Origin: Gammaproteobacteria bacterium
GTDB lineage: Bacteria; Pseudomonadota; Gammaproteobacteria; Eutrophobiales; Eutrophobiaceae
DNA: 64,000 nucleotides
Reading direction: 5' to 3'
NCBI GenBank assembly: GCA_004297165.1
Contig: SCUJ01000006.1
Span: 1,302,464-1,366,463, forward strand
The position numbers and the translations under genes were made by a program. Shown in pieces: positions 16,004 to 25,064 of this stretch; the stretch's first letter is position 1; each line of letters begins with the position of its first letter. The notes under the pieces are model-generated. The model ran no database searches, was not told the DNA's origin, and saw only the letters and a list, made by a program, of their open reading frames with translations.

Positions 16004-18817
16004 CAACTGCCCGCCGCCGCGGATCAACGCCAATATGGCATCCGCCGGCACCGGCCGGCTGAAGAGGAAACCCTGCATCTCGTCGCAACGCATCGATTGG
16101 AGCAACTTCGACTGCTCCTCCGTCTCCACGCCCTCGGCGACGACCTGGAGCCGCAACGAATGCGCCAGGGCGATAATCGTGGAGACGATGGTCAGACCAT
16201 CCGCCTCCTTCAGCATGTCGTCGATGAAGGAACGATCGATCTTCAAGGAATTGATGGGCAGCTTCGCGACATAACTCAACGAGGAATAGCCCGTGCCGAA
16301 ATCGTCCACGGCGATGTCGATCCCCGCCGCCTGCAAGGCCCGCAGCTTGACGATATTCTGCTCCACGTCCGTCATGATCAGGCTTTCGGTGATCTCGATA
16401 TCCATGGGCACGGGCTTCCCGCCCTTGCGGATCGCCTTTTCCACCACCGTCACAAAATTATTCTGCCGGAGCTGGATGGCGGAGACGTTCACCGCGATCC
16501 GGGGCGCCGTCTTGCATTTCCGCCGCCAGTGCCGGTAATCCCTGGCCGCCTGTTCCAGCGCCCACTGGCCCACCTCCAGGATCATGCCGCTCTCCTCCAG
16601 GATCGGGATGAATTTTCCCGGCGGCACGAGGCCGTTCTCGGGGTCGTTCCAGCGGATCAGCGCCTCCACCCCGACGATGCGGCCGCTGCGCGTTTCGATC
16701 CGGGGTTGATAATGCAGGACGAACTGCTCCTCCTTGAGGGCCCGGCGCAGCTTGTGCTCAATCTGCATGGTCTCGGCGATGCGCGCCGTCATCTCCGGCT
16801 GATAGAACAGATAAGGCTCGTTCAACCGCTTCGCCTTGCGCAGCGCCGCCTCCGCGTTGCGATAGAGGGTCTCCGCGTCGGCGCCGTCGTTGGGAAAGAC
16901 CGCGACGCCGCCGCCGCATGGGGCAAGGATCGTCTGTCCGTCCAGGACATATGGCCGGTTCATGGCGGGGAAGAAGACGTTCTCCAGCATGTAGGCCGCG
17001 CCGGTGGCGTCGCCCACGTCATGGAGGATCATCGCGAAATAGTCGCTGGCGATCCGGGCGATGTTCACGGGATCCGATGTCAGTTCGTGCAGGCGTAGCG
17101 CGGCCTCTTGCAGGATCCGATCGCCGTGCCGGCGACCGTAAACGCTGTTGATGTTGCGGAATTGCCTGAGATCGCAGACCAGCAGCCCGACCTGGCGGTT
17201 GTTATGCCGGGCCCGCTCGAGCACCGAATTCAGATGCTCGTTGAACAAGGTCCCGTTGGCGAGCCCGGTGAGGGCGTCATAGGAGGCTAGATAGGCCAGG
17301 GCCTTATCCTTGTGGATGTTCTGCATCGCAAAGGAGATGTCGCCCCCAAGTTCTTCGAGCAGTTGCACCTCGTCGTCGTCGAAGAACCCCGCGGTCTCGG
17401 AATACAGGACCAGCACGCCGGCCAGCCGGTCTTCCGCGACGATCGGCAGCGCCGCGATCGAGCGCAGGCCCCGCGCCCGCGACTCCTCGCGCCAGGGGAC
17501 GTCATGTCCGAACTTATCCGGATGATTGAGAACCGCCAGTTTCCTCGTGCGCAGCGCCAGACTGCTTACGCTCATGCCGCCGGGGGCGTCTGCCGCCAGG
17601 GGGACCAGCACGTGTGCGAGAAAGCCTTCATCGCGTCCGGCTCCGAACTGTGGCCGCAGGGCCGTATCGCCGGGCGCGAGCAGGCCGGCCCAGGCGAGGC
17701 GGAACTCACCCTCCTCCACGGCGATCCGGCACGCCTCCTGGAGGAGTTCCTGCGGGTCCTGCACATGGACGATCAGGGTGTTGATCGCGCTCATCATCCG
17801 GCGGACGCGGTTCAGGCGCGTGACTCTCTCCTCCGTCCGCAGGCGCAACAGGGCCCCCGCCAGGACATTGGCCAGGGCCTGCAGGAAATCGAGATCCTTC
17901 AGCGCGAAGGCGCGCGGCTGCCGGCTGTAGACCCCGAGCAGGCCGAGCGGATGTTCCCAACTCCCGATGACCAGGCACGCCCCGCTGACCACGTCGTGGT
18001 TCCTGAGCAGAGCCGGGACCTCGAAACGCACCTCCGCTTCCAGGTCGGCGATGACCACGGGTCCTCCGGCGAGCAAAGCAAAGGCCACGAGGGTATCGCG
18101 CCCCGCCGGCATACCGGCGGGACCGATCGAATCCGATAGCCATCCGGCGCCTGCCCGGTGTAACAACTCTCCGGCGCTGCCTTCCGGGTATTCCAGCAGA
18201 TGACAGAACTCGACTCCGAGGGTATGGACGCAGAGCTCAACCGCCAGCCGCATGACGGCGTCCGCATCCTGGTTGCGCAGGGCATAGGCGCTGAAATGGG
18301 TGATCGCCGATTGCTGTTCGAGCTTGAGTTGCAGGTTTTCCTCCGCCTGTTTGCGCGCGGTGATGTCCTGGTTGACGCCATGGGTCATGATGGTGCGGTT
18401 CTGGCTGTCCTTCTCCACAAATACGCGGATGGCGAGGTAACCCGTGGTCCCGTCGCCGAAGATGACGCCATGCTCCAGTTGCCGGCTGAAATCAGGGTCA
18501 TCCGTCTCCAGGGCCAACTGGATCTCCTGCGCGACATGGGCCTGATCGTTGAGGGGAAGAAAGCGCTCCGCGTAACGTGCCGAGGACATCGTGTAGCCCC
18601 CCTCCCGCGCCGCCGTCGTGCGCAGCAGGGCGTACATGAAGTCGTTGAACCGGAAGGTGTCCGTGGCAACGTCGTAATCCCAGTAACCGAGCTGCGCCAT
18701 CCGCAGGGCATTGGCGAGTTGTCCCTCGCGGGTGCGCAAGGCGGCATCGGCGCGGCGTTTTTCCTCGCGCAGGCGTTTTATCTCCCGCGCCGTAACCGTG
18801 CGTTTTTCCGGCGTCAT
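15983..18817 (-). CDS. PAS-GAF-GAF-GGDEF(degenerate)-EAL protein, probable c-di-GMP phosphodiesterase
   Basis: 944 residues, no membrane segment. An N-terminal coiled segment (residues 5-30) precedes a PAS domain (35-155), two GAF-like domains (170-325 and 340-500), a GGDEF domain (505-670) and an EAL domain (680-930). The GGDEF signature is ASDYF at 590-594, so cyclase activity is unlikely. The EAL domain keeps HYQP (702-705), EAL (718-720) and DDFGTGYSS (838-846), so it should hydrolyse c-di-GMP. The start overlaps the stop of the membrane GGDEF gene by 4 bases, coupling an enzyme that makes c-di-GMP to one that breaks it. The last residues (GIGGRG) and the stop are encoded by the heptamer repeat. 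Confidence 0.88.
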   Translation of the reverse strand: MTPEKRTVTAREIKRLREEKRRADAALRTREGQLANALRMAQLGYWDYDVATDTFRFNDFMYALLRTTAAREGGYTMSSARYAERFLPLNDQAHVAQEIQLALETDDPDFSRQLEHGVIFGDGTTGYLAIRVFVEKDSQNRTIMTHGVNQDITARKQAEENLQLKLEQQSAITHFSAYALRNQDADAVMRLAVELCVHTLGVEFCHLLEYPEGSAGELLHRAGAGWLSDSIGPAGMPAGRDTLVAFALLAGGPVVIADLEAEVRFEVPALLRNHDVVSGACLVIGSWEHPLGLLGVYSRQPRAFALKDLDFLQALANVLAGALLRLRTEERVTRLNRVRRMMSAINTLIVHVQDPQELLQEACRIAVEEGEFRLAWAGLLAPGDTALRPQFGAGRDEGFLAHVLVPLAADAPGGMSVSSLALRTRKLAVLNHPDKFGHDVPWREESRARGLRSIAALPIVAEDRLAGVLVLYSETAGFFDDDEVQLLEELGGDISFAMQNIHKDKALAYLASYDALTGLANGTLFNEHLNSVLERARHNNRQVGLLVCDLRQFRNINSVYGRRHGDRILQEAALRLHELTSDPVNIARIASDYFAMILHDVGDATGAAYMLENVFFPAMNRPYVLDGQTILAPCGGGVAVFPNDGADAETLYRNAEAALRKAKRLNEPYLFYQPEMTARIAETMQIEHKLRRALKEEQFVLHYQPRIETRSGRIVGVEALIRWNDPENGLVPPGKFIPILEESGMILEVGQWALEQAARDYRHWRRKCKTAPRIAVNVSAIQLRQNNFVTVVEKAIRKGGKPVPMDIEITESLIMTDVEQNIVKLRALQAAGIDIAVDDFGTGYSSLSYVAKLPINSLKIDRSFIDDMLKEADGLTIVSTIIALAHSLRLQVVAEGVETEEQSKLLQSMRCDEMQGFLFSRPVPADAILALIRGGGQLGIGGRG

Positions 18818-21561
18818 GCCGCGGATTCCCGCAAAGCCGGTCCGCTCTCGACTTTATTGCGGCCATTCTGCTTGGCCCGGTAGAGCGCGCGATCGGCGAG
18901 CCCGATAATATCCTCCACCGAAACCTCGGCGCAGTCCTCTGCCACGGCGACCCCGGCGCTGATGGTGACGGGGAGTTGCAGGCCCTCGCAGGCGATGGCC
19001 TCGCGCCCGACCGCGTGATGCAGCCGGCGGGCGGCCTCAAGGACGTCTGGCAGATTGGCATCCGCGACCACGGCGAGAAACTCCTCGCCGCCAAAACGCC
19101 CGAGATAGTCGTACTCGCGCAGACAGTCCTTCATCCGCGCGGCCACGCCCCGGAGCGTCGCGTCCCCGATAAGGTGGCCGTGCCGGTCATTGATCTCCTT
19201 GAAGCGATCCACATCGAGCATGACAACGCCCAACGATCGCCCCAGACGCCGGGCGCGTGCGAGTTGCGCCTCCAGGTGTTCGAGGATCGCCCGGCGGTTG
19301 AAAAGTCCGGTGAGCACATCGTGCCGCGCCTGATGCTCGAGCTCGCCGCGCGCCGCGAGCAGGTTCTGGTTGAGCTCGAAGACCTGCTGATAGAGCCGGG
19401 TCTTCTCGATCAGGATCGATATCTGCCCCGCGATTTGCTGAAAGACGTCCTGATGGGCGATGCGATAGGCATATTTCTGCCGGCTGGAGAAGAACAGGAA
19501 CCCCACCGGCTTGCCCTGGGCAATGAGCGGGCAGGTGAGGCTGGAGCGGATCCCTTCCCTGAGGATCAGTTGCGTGGACTGCGATTCCGGGCGCAGTTCG
19601 AGATAGGCCTCGAGGTCGTTGATGATGCGTGGCTGTCCCGTTTGCAGGATCTCGCGCAGGCTGCTGCCCGCGAGCGACGCCGTGTATCCGGCATCCAGCG
19701 CGATGGGCGGGCCTTCGCTGCGCACCCATCTGGCCGTCACGTACTGTTCGTCCGCGCTCAACAGGGAGCAGCCCATCCGGTCGTAGGGGATCACCGTGTG
19801 AAAGCTGTCGTAGGCCCGGTTCAACACGTCATCGAGGAAGGCGCCCGCGGCGATTACCCCGGCGCCCGCATCGGCATCCCGTGAAAAGTGCAAATCCCGG
19901 AGGACGCCATTGGCATTGCCGGTCAGTTCATTGACCGCGATCGCTGCCAGGGCGGTGCGTTCCGTGATGCGCTGGTCGAGCAGGGCATTGGCCACATGCA
20001 ATACCTCCTGCGCGCGCTTGCGCTGGACGATCTCGCCAATAAGGCGCGCGGCGCTGTGGAGGCGCGCCTTGGCCAGTTCGATGATGTAGTGCGGGCGGTG
20101 CTCATAGGCGGCGGCGTTGCGTTGCAGTTCTTCCAGCGGGAGGCCGTATTTTTGCGCCAGTCCCCGCAGCCGGTCCGAGTCCCGCGGCGGGTCGCCGTAA
20201 CCGAAATTGATGCTGCCGACGATCTCCTCGCCGGCCAGGATCGGGACCGCGTAGAGGCGGATGCCGCCCTGGCACTCGATATCGTGCGCCTGACGCAGTT
20301 GCATGGATTTGCGCGAGGCCCCGTTCCAGCAGGATTCGTGACAGTGCCATTTGCCGCAAGCGAGCGCCGTCGGGATATCGGCCGTACCGCAGCCACGAAA
20401 CGAGGCTAAATCCAAAGCCTGGCACCAGCCTGAGCTGAAGACGCCATGAGCATAATCGCCGTTCTTCTCGTACACGGCGGAGGAGGTCCCCAGCAGATTC
20501 AGGAAATCGGCAACGATATCGTGGAGCAGGTCCTTGCCGACCGCGTCCAGGATCGTACGGTCCGTATTCAACGCGGCCAGATCGCCATAGGGCTGGTCGG
20601 CGCGACCCGTCGAATTCACTGTTGCATCAGCCGGTTTCTTGCTCAGCATCCACTCCAGCTTTTTCAGCGCGCCTTCGGATTGCCGGCGCCGGGCCTCCGT
20701 GCGGTTCAGCGAGACGCTCGTCCAGAGCACCAGCGCAGTCAGAACAACGACGTTCGAGACGGCGAAAATGGCGAGGCCGAACTCCAGGCCATAGAGGCCC
20801 GCGTACTCGCCCTGGAGCCGCAACCAACCCAGGGCCAGCGGCAGCATGAAGACGGCCGGCAGCAAACGCCGGGATACGCGGCTGCCGAGCTGGGCGCTGC
20901 TGACTATCCCGATCAGCCCGCGATCCGGGCGCAGCAGGAGCAGTCCGGCGCTAAGGACAATGAAGGTCAACGCGGTGTGCAGCGCCATACCTGTGTAGAT
21001 GGAGATCTTGTAGAGCGGTGATGCCCCGTAGACATACCCGACGACGGCCAGCAGGCTGATGAAACCGGCGAACAGCGCGGGCCACTGCGCGAGATCGCGT
21101 CGGTGATCCGCGGCGGCGGCGCAGAGCAGCAGGCTCGAACCGATCAGGATGAAATTCACCGCTGTGGCCGGCGCCATGCGCCCCGGAGTCCCCGCACCGC
21201 CCTCCGGAAGGATCTCCGTGAACAACCACTGATCGATGCCGAAATCGAGACTCAGCAGGTCCTGGGTCAGGGTCAGTGCGCCGACGGCGACGATGATGCA
21301 GGCACAGATGCGGGCGATGTTAAATCGTTGTGGATTGGCCGGGGCCGTGGCGAGGAGGTCGAGCGCACCCCCGGCGAGGATAAAGCCGATCGCCGTATTG
21401 ACCTTCATGGTGACCATGCCGGGCAGGACGCTCTTGAACGCGGCGATATCCAGCGCCCAGCCGAGCAGCGCGAGCGCGCCCACGAGGACGGCGAACAACC
21501 CCGCCAGGACTGCTGCGGTGTGGTGCGCGGGGCCGGCGAACAGTTTAGATGAGCGGGTCAT
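18814..21561 (-). CDS. Membrane diguanylate cyclase with PocR-like and GAF sensory domains
   Basis: 915 residues. About eight hydrophobic segments fill residues 10-290. A soluble region (about 335-520) with a Cys-rich patch (CGKWHCHESCW) and GGIRLYAVPILAGEEIVGS resembles the PocR sensory domain. A GAF domain (about 555-720) precedes the GGDEF domain, where the active site is GGEEF (824-828) and an inhibitory RxxD site (REYD) lies five residues upstream. It should make c-di-GMP under product inhibition. It is first of a coupled pair with the EAL gene at 15983. PocR assignment is by pattern only; ligand unknown. Confidence 0.85.
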   Translation of the reverse strand: MTRSSKLFAGPAHHTAAVLAGLFAVLVGALALLGWALDIAAFKSVLPGMVTMKVNTAIGFILAGGALDLLATAPANPQRFNIARICACIIVAVGALTLTQDLLSLDFGIDQWLFTEILPEGGAGTPGRMAPATAVNFILIGSSLLLCAAAADHRRDLAQWPALFAGFISLLAVVGYVYGASPLYKISIYTGMALHTALTFIVLSAGLLLLRPDRGLIGIVSSAQLGSRVSRRLLPAVFMLPLALGWLRLQGEYAGLYGLEFGLAIFAVSNVVVLTALVLWTSVSLNRTEARRRQSEGALKKLEWMLSKKPADATVNSTGRADQPYGDLAALNTDRTILDAVGKDLLHDIVADFLNLLGTSSAVYEKNGDYAHGVFSSGWCQALDLASFRGCGTADIPTALACGKWHCHESCWNGASRKSMQLRQAHDIECQGGIRLYAVPILAGEEIVGSINFGYGDPPRDSDRLRGLAQKYGLPLEELQRNAAAYEHRPHYIIELAKARLHSAARLIGEIVQRKRAQEVLHVANALLDQRITERTALAAIAVNELTGNANGVLRDLHFSRDADAGAGVIAAGAFLDDVLNRAYDSFHTVIPYDRMGCSLLSADEQYVTARWVRSEGPPIALDAGYTASLAGSSLREILQTGQPRIINDLEAYLELRPESQSTQLILREGIRSSLTCPLIAQGKPVGFLFFSSRQKYAYRIAHQDVFQQIAGQISILIEKTRLYQQVFELNQNLLAARGELEHQARHDVLTGLFNRRAILEHLEAQLARARRLGRSLGVVMLDVDRFKEINDRHGHLIGDATLRGVAARMKDCLREYDYLGRFGGEEFLAVVADANLPDVLEAARRLHHAVGREAIACEGLQLPVTISAGVAVAEDCAEVSVEDIIGLADRALYRAKQNGRNKVESGPALRESAA

Positions 21562-21754
21562 GACGACGCATCGACCCGCAAAATACGGCCGCGAGATTGG
21601 GACTGACGCCCGGACAGGTCTCAGCGTTGGCGGCAGGGATTTTCATACGCTAAGTTTCAACGAACGCCACCGCAATGACAATCGGCAAAAGGATGATTTA
21701 TAAGTAGTCTTTTAACCTTAATATCTTGTAGTCCACGTCCTACAAAAACCACCC

Positions 21755-22216
21755 AGACTCCCGCCAAGACACCAAGAGATGTAGGGGTTAGGGGTTAGGG
21801 GTTAGGGGTTAGGGTATAGGGGTTAGGGAATTGGATTTAGTAGGGGCGATCCTTGTGATCGCCCTTTTATCACGGGCGATAAACCCGTTTCGGGATTGTG
21901 GGCGATACCGAATTGGATTAATAACCTCTAATCCCTATCCCCTATCCCCTACATCTCTTGGCGTGCTTCGCGCCTTTGCAAATGAAAATAACGTCCCCTC
22001 CCCCTCGACGGGGGAGGGACAGGGAGAGGGTGTGCAATTTCTTCACCTCCTCTCCCCCAACCCCTCTCCCGCAAGGGGAGAGGGGGATTCGCGAATCAGA
22101 GAAAAGGGCGATCACAAGGATCGCCCCTACGTCGGATTTGGACAGATCGCGTAGGGTGGGCATGTCTTCCATGCCCACGCGGGTGAGAAAAGGGCGATCA
22201 CAAGGATCGCCCCTAC
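21755..22216. repeat. Intergenic repeat cluster between two signalling loci
   Basis: The 659-base gap 21562-22220 has no gene. It contains a CGCCAAGACACCAAGAG motif near 21762, TAGGGGT heptamers (21780-21830), GATC-type dyads at 21840-21864, 22106-22130 and 22192-22216, CCCTCTCCC-type hairpins (21995-22092), and a GTAGGGTGGGCA/TGCCCACGC dyad near 22152-22182. Bases 21562-21754 show nothing I can name, apart from being upstream of the membrane cyclase gene. Confidence 0.75.
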
Positions 22217-22220
22217 GATG

Positions 22221-24575
22221 CTAGACGGACGCCAGTAGCGGAATGCGCAACATTACAGTGACTCCCGCGCCGGGCGTCCCCGTGATGCCCAGCTCGCCTC
22301 CGAAGCTCTGCGCCCGCTCGCGCATCCCCACCAGGCCGATGGAATGGGGATCATGCAACTGCTCCCGCGTGATGCCGCGGCCGTTGTCGCAAACGGTCAA
22401 CAACAGATGGCCGTCCTCTTCACACAGTTTCACCTCGACTTGCGTCGCCTGCGCGTGCCGCGACACATTGGTCAGGCTCTCCTGCAGAATCCGGAAACAG
22501 GCCGTGGCCTGGTCACGATTGAGCGGGGGATCATGCTCGGGCACGGCAACGCGGCAGCGGATGTCCGTGCGTTTTTCGAAATCCTCGACCTGCCACTCGA
22601 TGGCCGCGGCCAGACCCAGGCTGTCCAGCACCACCGGGCGCAGTTCGGTGGCGATCTTCTGCACCGTGCGGATCGCGGCATCCGTCTGCGCGGTCACATC
22701 CTTGAGTTTATCGATTACCCGGTCGCGCGTGGGTTCATCCAGCGGCGCCGCCACACGCTTGCTGACCCAGGCGATATCGATCTTCAGGCGGGTCAGTTCC
22801 TGGGCCAGCACATCGTGGATCTCGCGCGCAATGGCCGTCCGTTCCTCCTCGCGGATCGCCTGCAAACGGCTGGCCAGTGCTTGCAGTTCCTCCGTCCTCG
22901 CGGTCAACGCCGCCTCGGCCTGCTTCCGTTCGGTGATGTCGCGGCTCACGGTCGCCCAACCGACGGGCGTGCCGCTGGCATCGCAGACAGTGAAGAGGTA
23001 GTAGAACATCCAGATCGGCTCGCCATTCTGGAAGTGGCGCAGGCGAATCTCGACGTCGCCGTGACCCTCGCGCATCACACGCGGGAAGAATTCTTTCACG
23101 ATGAACTGCTGGTCCTCCGGGAAGAAATAGTCCTGCACCTTGACCCGGCAGGCGGCTGCCATGTCAGCAAGCCCTACCATGCTAATGCCCGCGGGGTTCA
23201 CATAATGCGGCTTGAGGTCGAGGTCGCACATACCGATGAATTCGCTGCTGCTTTCGGCCAGCAGGAAGAACTTCTGCCTCTCATGCTCAGCCTGTTTGCG
23301 CACGGTGATGTCTTGCATGGTGGTGAGGATGTGTTTCCGCCCGCCAAACTCCACGATATCCGCACTGACTTGCATGATGCGCTCCTCTCCGGATTTCGTG
23401 CGCAAGACGGCTTCCTGCTCGCCCACGCTGCCGCGCGCCTCGAACTCATCTATCAACCGTTCCCTTGTTTCACGGGGATAGATGCCCATCTCGACGGAGG
23501 TCTTACCCACCGCTTCCTGCCGGGTGAAACCAAACACTCGCTCGAAGGCCTGGTTGACTTCCACGATCACGCCATCCGGCAGGCGGGAGAGGCCGGCCGG
23601 GAATGGCGCCTTTTCAAACAAGAGGACAAACTTTTCCTCGCTCTCGCGAAGCGCCGCCTCCGCCCGCTTTTGCCCGGTGATCTCCACGACGGCGATGGAA
23701 ATCCCGCTCACTGAACCACCGGCGGCGGACAGTGGGTGGTAACTCGCCAACCAGTCTCGGGGGACTCCGGGTTCAGCCGGAGTTTCGCCGTGGATTTCCA
23801 CGTTGATAACCGACTCGCCGCAGTCGAGCACACGACGATAGATGGGCATGAGCACCGGGGTTAGTTCGGGCAGGACTTCCTCGATGGTCCTGCCGAGATG
23901 CGCCGCCACCGGCTTGCCATTGATGGCGGCCATTTGCTCGTTGATGCGCACAAACCGGAAGTTGCGATCCATCAGCGCCAAGCCCACCGGAGTTGTCGCA
24001 TACAAGTTCTCCAATTCCTCGTGCTTCGCCTGCAGCGCCGCCTCGGCTCGTCTGCGTTCCGCGACTTCCAATTCAAACGCTCGGTTGGCCTCCACCAGTT
24101 CGATCATCTTTGTCTCAATCTTGCGGACCAGCGTTTCGCTGTATTCCCTGAGTTGTTCCTTCTCTCCGGCCTTCGGCGTGTGCGGCGCGGCAAGTTCGCC
24201 GTGCGCATGGCGTTCGAGGACTGCCTCGATTTGGGCCATGAACGCCGGAGGCTCGGCGGGTTTGATAATGAAGGCATCCGCACCGAGATCGAGCGCGAGC
24301 TGTTCGTCGCGTGGCTCGGTGTAGGTGGCGGTATAGACGACGAAGGGAATGACTTTGAGCCGGTCGTCCGCTTTCCAGTGGCGCAGGAGTGTGTAGCCGT
24401 CCATCGTGGGCATGAGCAGGTCGGAGATGATTAGATGCGGCGGGGACTGGCGCGCCAGGGTGAGCGCCTCAACCCCTTGGCGGGCCTCCATCACCTCGTA
24501 ACCGTGGGCGGTCAGCAGGATGCGCAGGACGTACAGATTCTCCGCCCGGTCATCGACGACGAGGACACGCGTCAT
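22221..24575 (-). CDS. Receiver-multi-PAS histidine kinase, NarX/HisKA_3 type
   Basis: 784 residues. A receiver (1-125) with DD at 8-9 and phospho-acceptor Asp52 (ISDLLMPTMDG) leads into a coiled segment, then PAS domains at about 185-305, 315-435 and 440-565. The kinase core has the HisKA_3 H-box (AIAREIHDVLAQELTRL) and an HATPase with DNGRGI and GLVGMRERA. No membrane segment, so it is cytoplasmic and presumably receives phosphate on its N-terminal receiver. The start overlaps by 4 bases the stop of the single-receiver gene at 24572, so the two form a coupled pair. PAS2 is of the same subtype as two PAS domains in the protein at 1463. Confidence 0.87.
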   Translation of the reverse strand: MTRVLVVDDRAENLYVLRILLTAHGYEVMEARQGVEALTLARQSPPHLIISDLLMPTMDGYTLLRHWKADDRLKVIPFVVYTATYTEPRDEQLALDLGADAFIIKPAEPPAFMAQIEAVLERHAHGELAAPHTPKAGEKEQLREYSETLVRKIETKMIELVEANRAFELEVAERRRAEAALQAKHEELENLYATTPVGLALMDRNFRFVRINEQMAAINGKPVAAHLGRTIEEVLPELTPVLMPIYRRVLDCGESVINVEIHGETPAEPGVPRDWLASYHPLSAAGGSVSGISIAVVEITGQKRAEAALRESEEKFVLLFEKAPFPAGLSRLPDGVIVEVNQAFERVFGFTRQEAVGKTSVEMGIYPRETRERLIDEFEARGSVGEQEAVLRTKSGEERIMQVSADIVEFGGRKHILTTMQDITVRKQAEHERQKFFLLAESSSEFIGMCDLDLKPHYVNPAGISMVGLADMAAACRVKVQDYFFPEDQQFIVKEFFPRVMREGHGDVEIRLRHFQNGEPIWMFYYLFTVCDASGTPVGWATVSRDITERKQAEAALTARTEELQALASRLQAIREEERTAIAREIHDVLAQELTRLKIDIAWVSKRVAAPLDEPTRDRVIDKLKDVTAQTDAAIRTVQKIATELRPVVLDSLGLAAAIEWQVEDFEKRTDIRCRVAVPEHDPPLNRDQATACFRILQESLTNVSRHAQATQVEVKLCEEDGHLLLTVCDNGRGITREQLHDPHSIGLVGMRERAQSFGGELGITGTPGAGVTVMLRIPLLASV

Positions 24576-24961
24576 GACGCGGGTCCGACGACGGACGGGC
24601 GCAGGTGGCGCGCGATATCCGCGACAAAGGTTTCGGGGTTGATGGGTTTCTCCAGGTAGCCGTCGCAGCCCGCCGCGAGGATCTTCTCGCGATCGCCCGC
24701 CATGGCGTAGGAGGTGACGGCGACAATGGGAACGCTGTCGAGATCCGATCTCGCGCGCAGCGCGCGCGCCACGGCATGACCGTCCATGCCGGGCAACTGG
24801 ATGTCGAGCAGGATGAGATCGAAACGCTCCCGCCCGGCGAGGTCGAGGCCGGTGGGGCCGTCGGGCGCGTGGCTGACGACACAGCCGTTCTTTTCCAGAA
24901 GGAACGTGGCGAGGTAGCGGTTCTGCTCGTTGTCTTCAATCAAAAGTATTTTCGCTTTCAT
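24572..24961 (-). CDS. Single-domain response regulator (CheY/DivK-like)
   Basis: 129 residues, one receiver domain only. The acidic pair is EDN (9-11), the phospho-acceptor Asp lies in LILLDIQLPGMDG, and the conserved Thr/Ser and Lys are in VTSYAMAGD and YLEKPINP. It has no DNA-binding output, so it would act by phosphotransfer or protein binding. It precedes the receiver-PAS kinase with a 4-base overlap and follows the hybrid-free kinase at 25065 by about 100 bases, suggesting one signalling operon. Confidence 0.9.
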   Translation of the reverse strand: MKAKILLIEDNEQNRYLATFLLEKNGCVVSHAPDGPTGLDLAGRERFDLILLDIQLPGMDGHAVARALRARSDLDSVPIVAVTSYAMAGDREKILAAGCDGYLEKPINPETFVADIARHLRPSVVGPAS

Positions 24962-25017
24962 GATGTTTTATTCTGCCTTTTGTCTTACAACCGTTACCTT
25001 GTGTGGAGGGCTTGTTA

Positions 25018-25063
25018 ACCCCCTCTCCCCCTACCCCTCCCCAGCGCGAGGGGGAGGGGAAAT
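25018..25063. repeat. CCCTCTCCC-type intergenic hairpin
   Basis: A dyad of CCCCTCTCCCCCTACCCC facing GAGGGGGAGGGG fills most of the gap between the kinase at 25065 and the receiver gene at 24961. It recalls the short hairpins at 21995, 43978 and 45990. It could attenuate transcription between the two genes. Confidence 0.6.
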
Positions 25064-25064
25064 A

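Noticed and set aside
15983-18817. Calling the EAL protein bifunctional (cyclase plus phosphodiesterase)
   Set aside because: The GGDEF signature is ASDYF, so cyclase activity is not supported.
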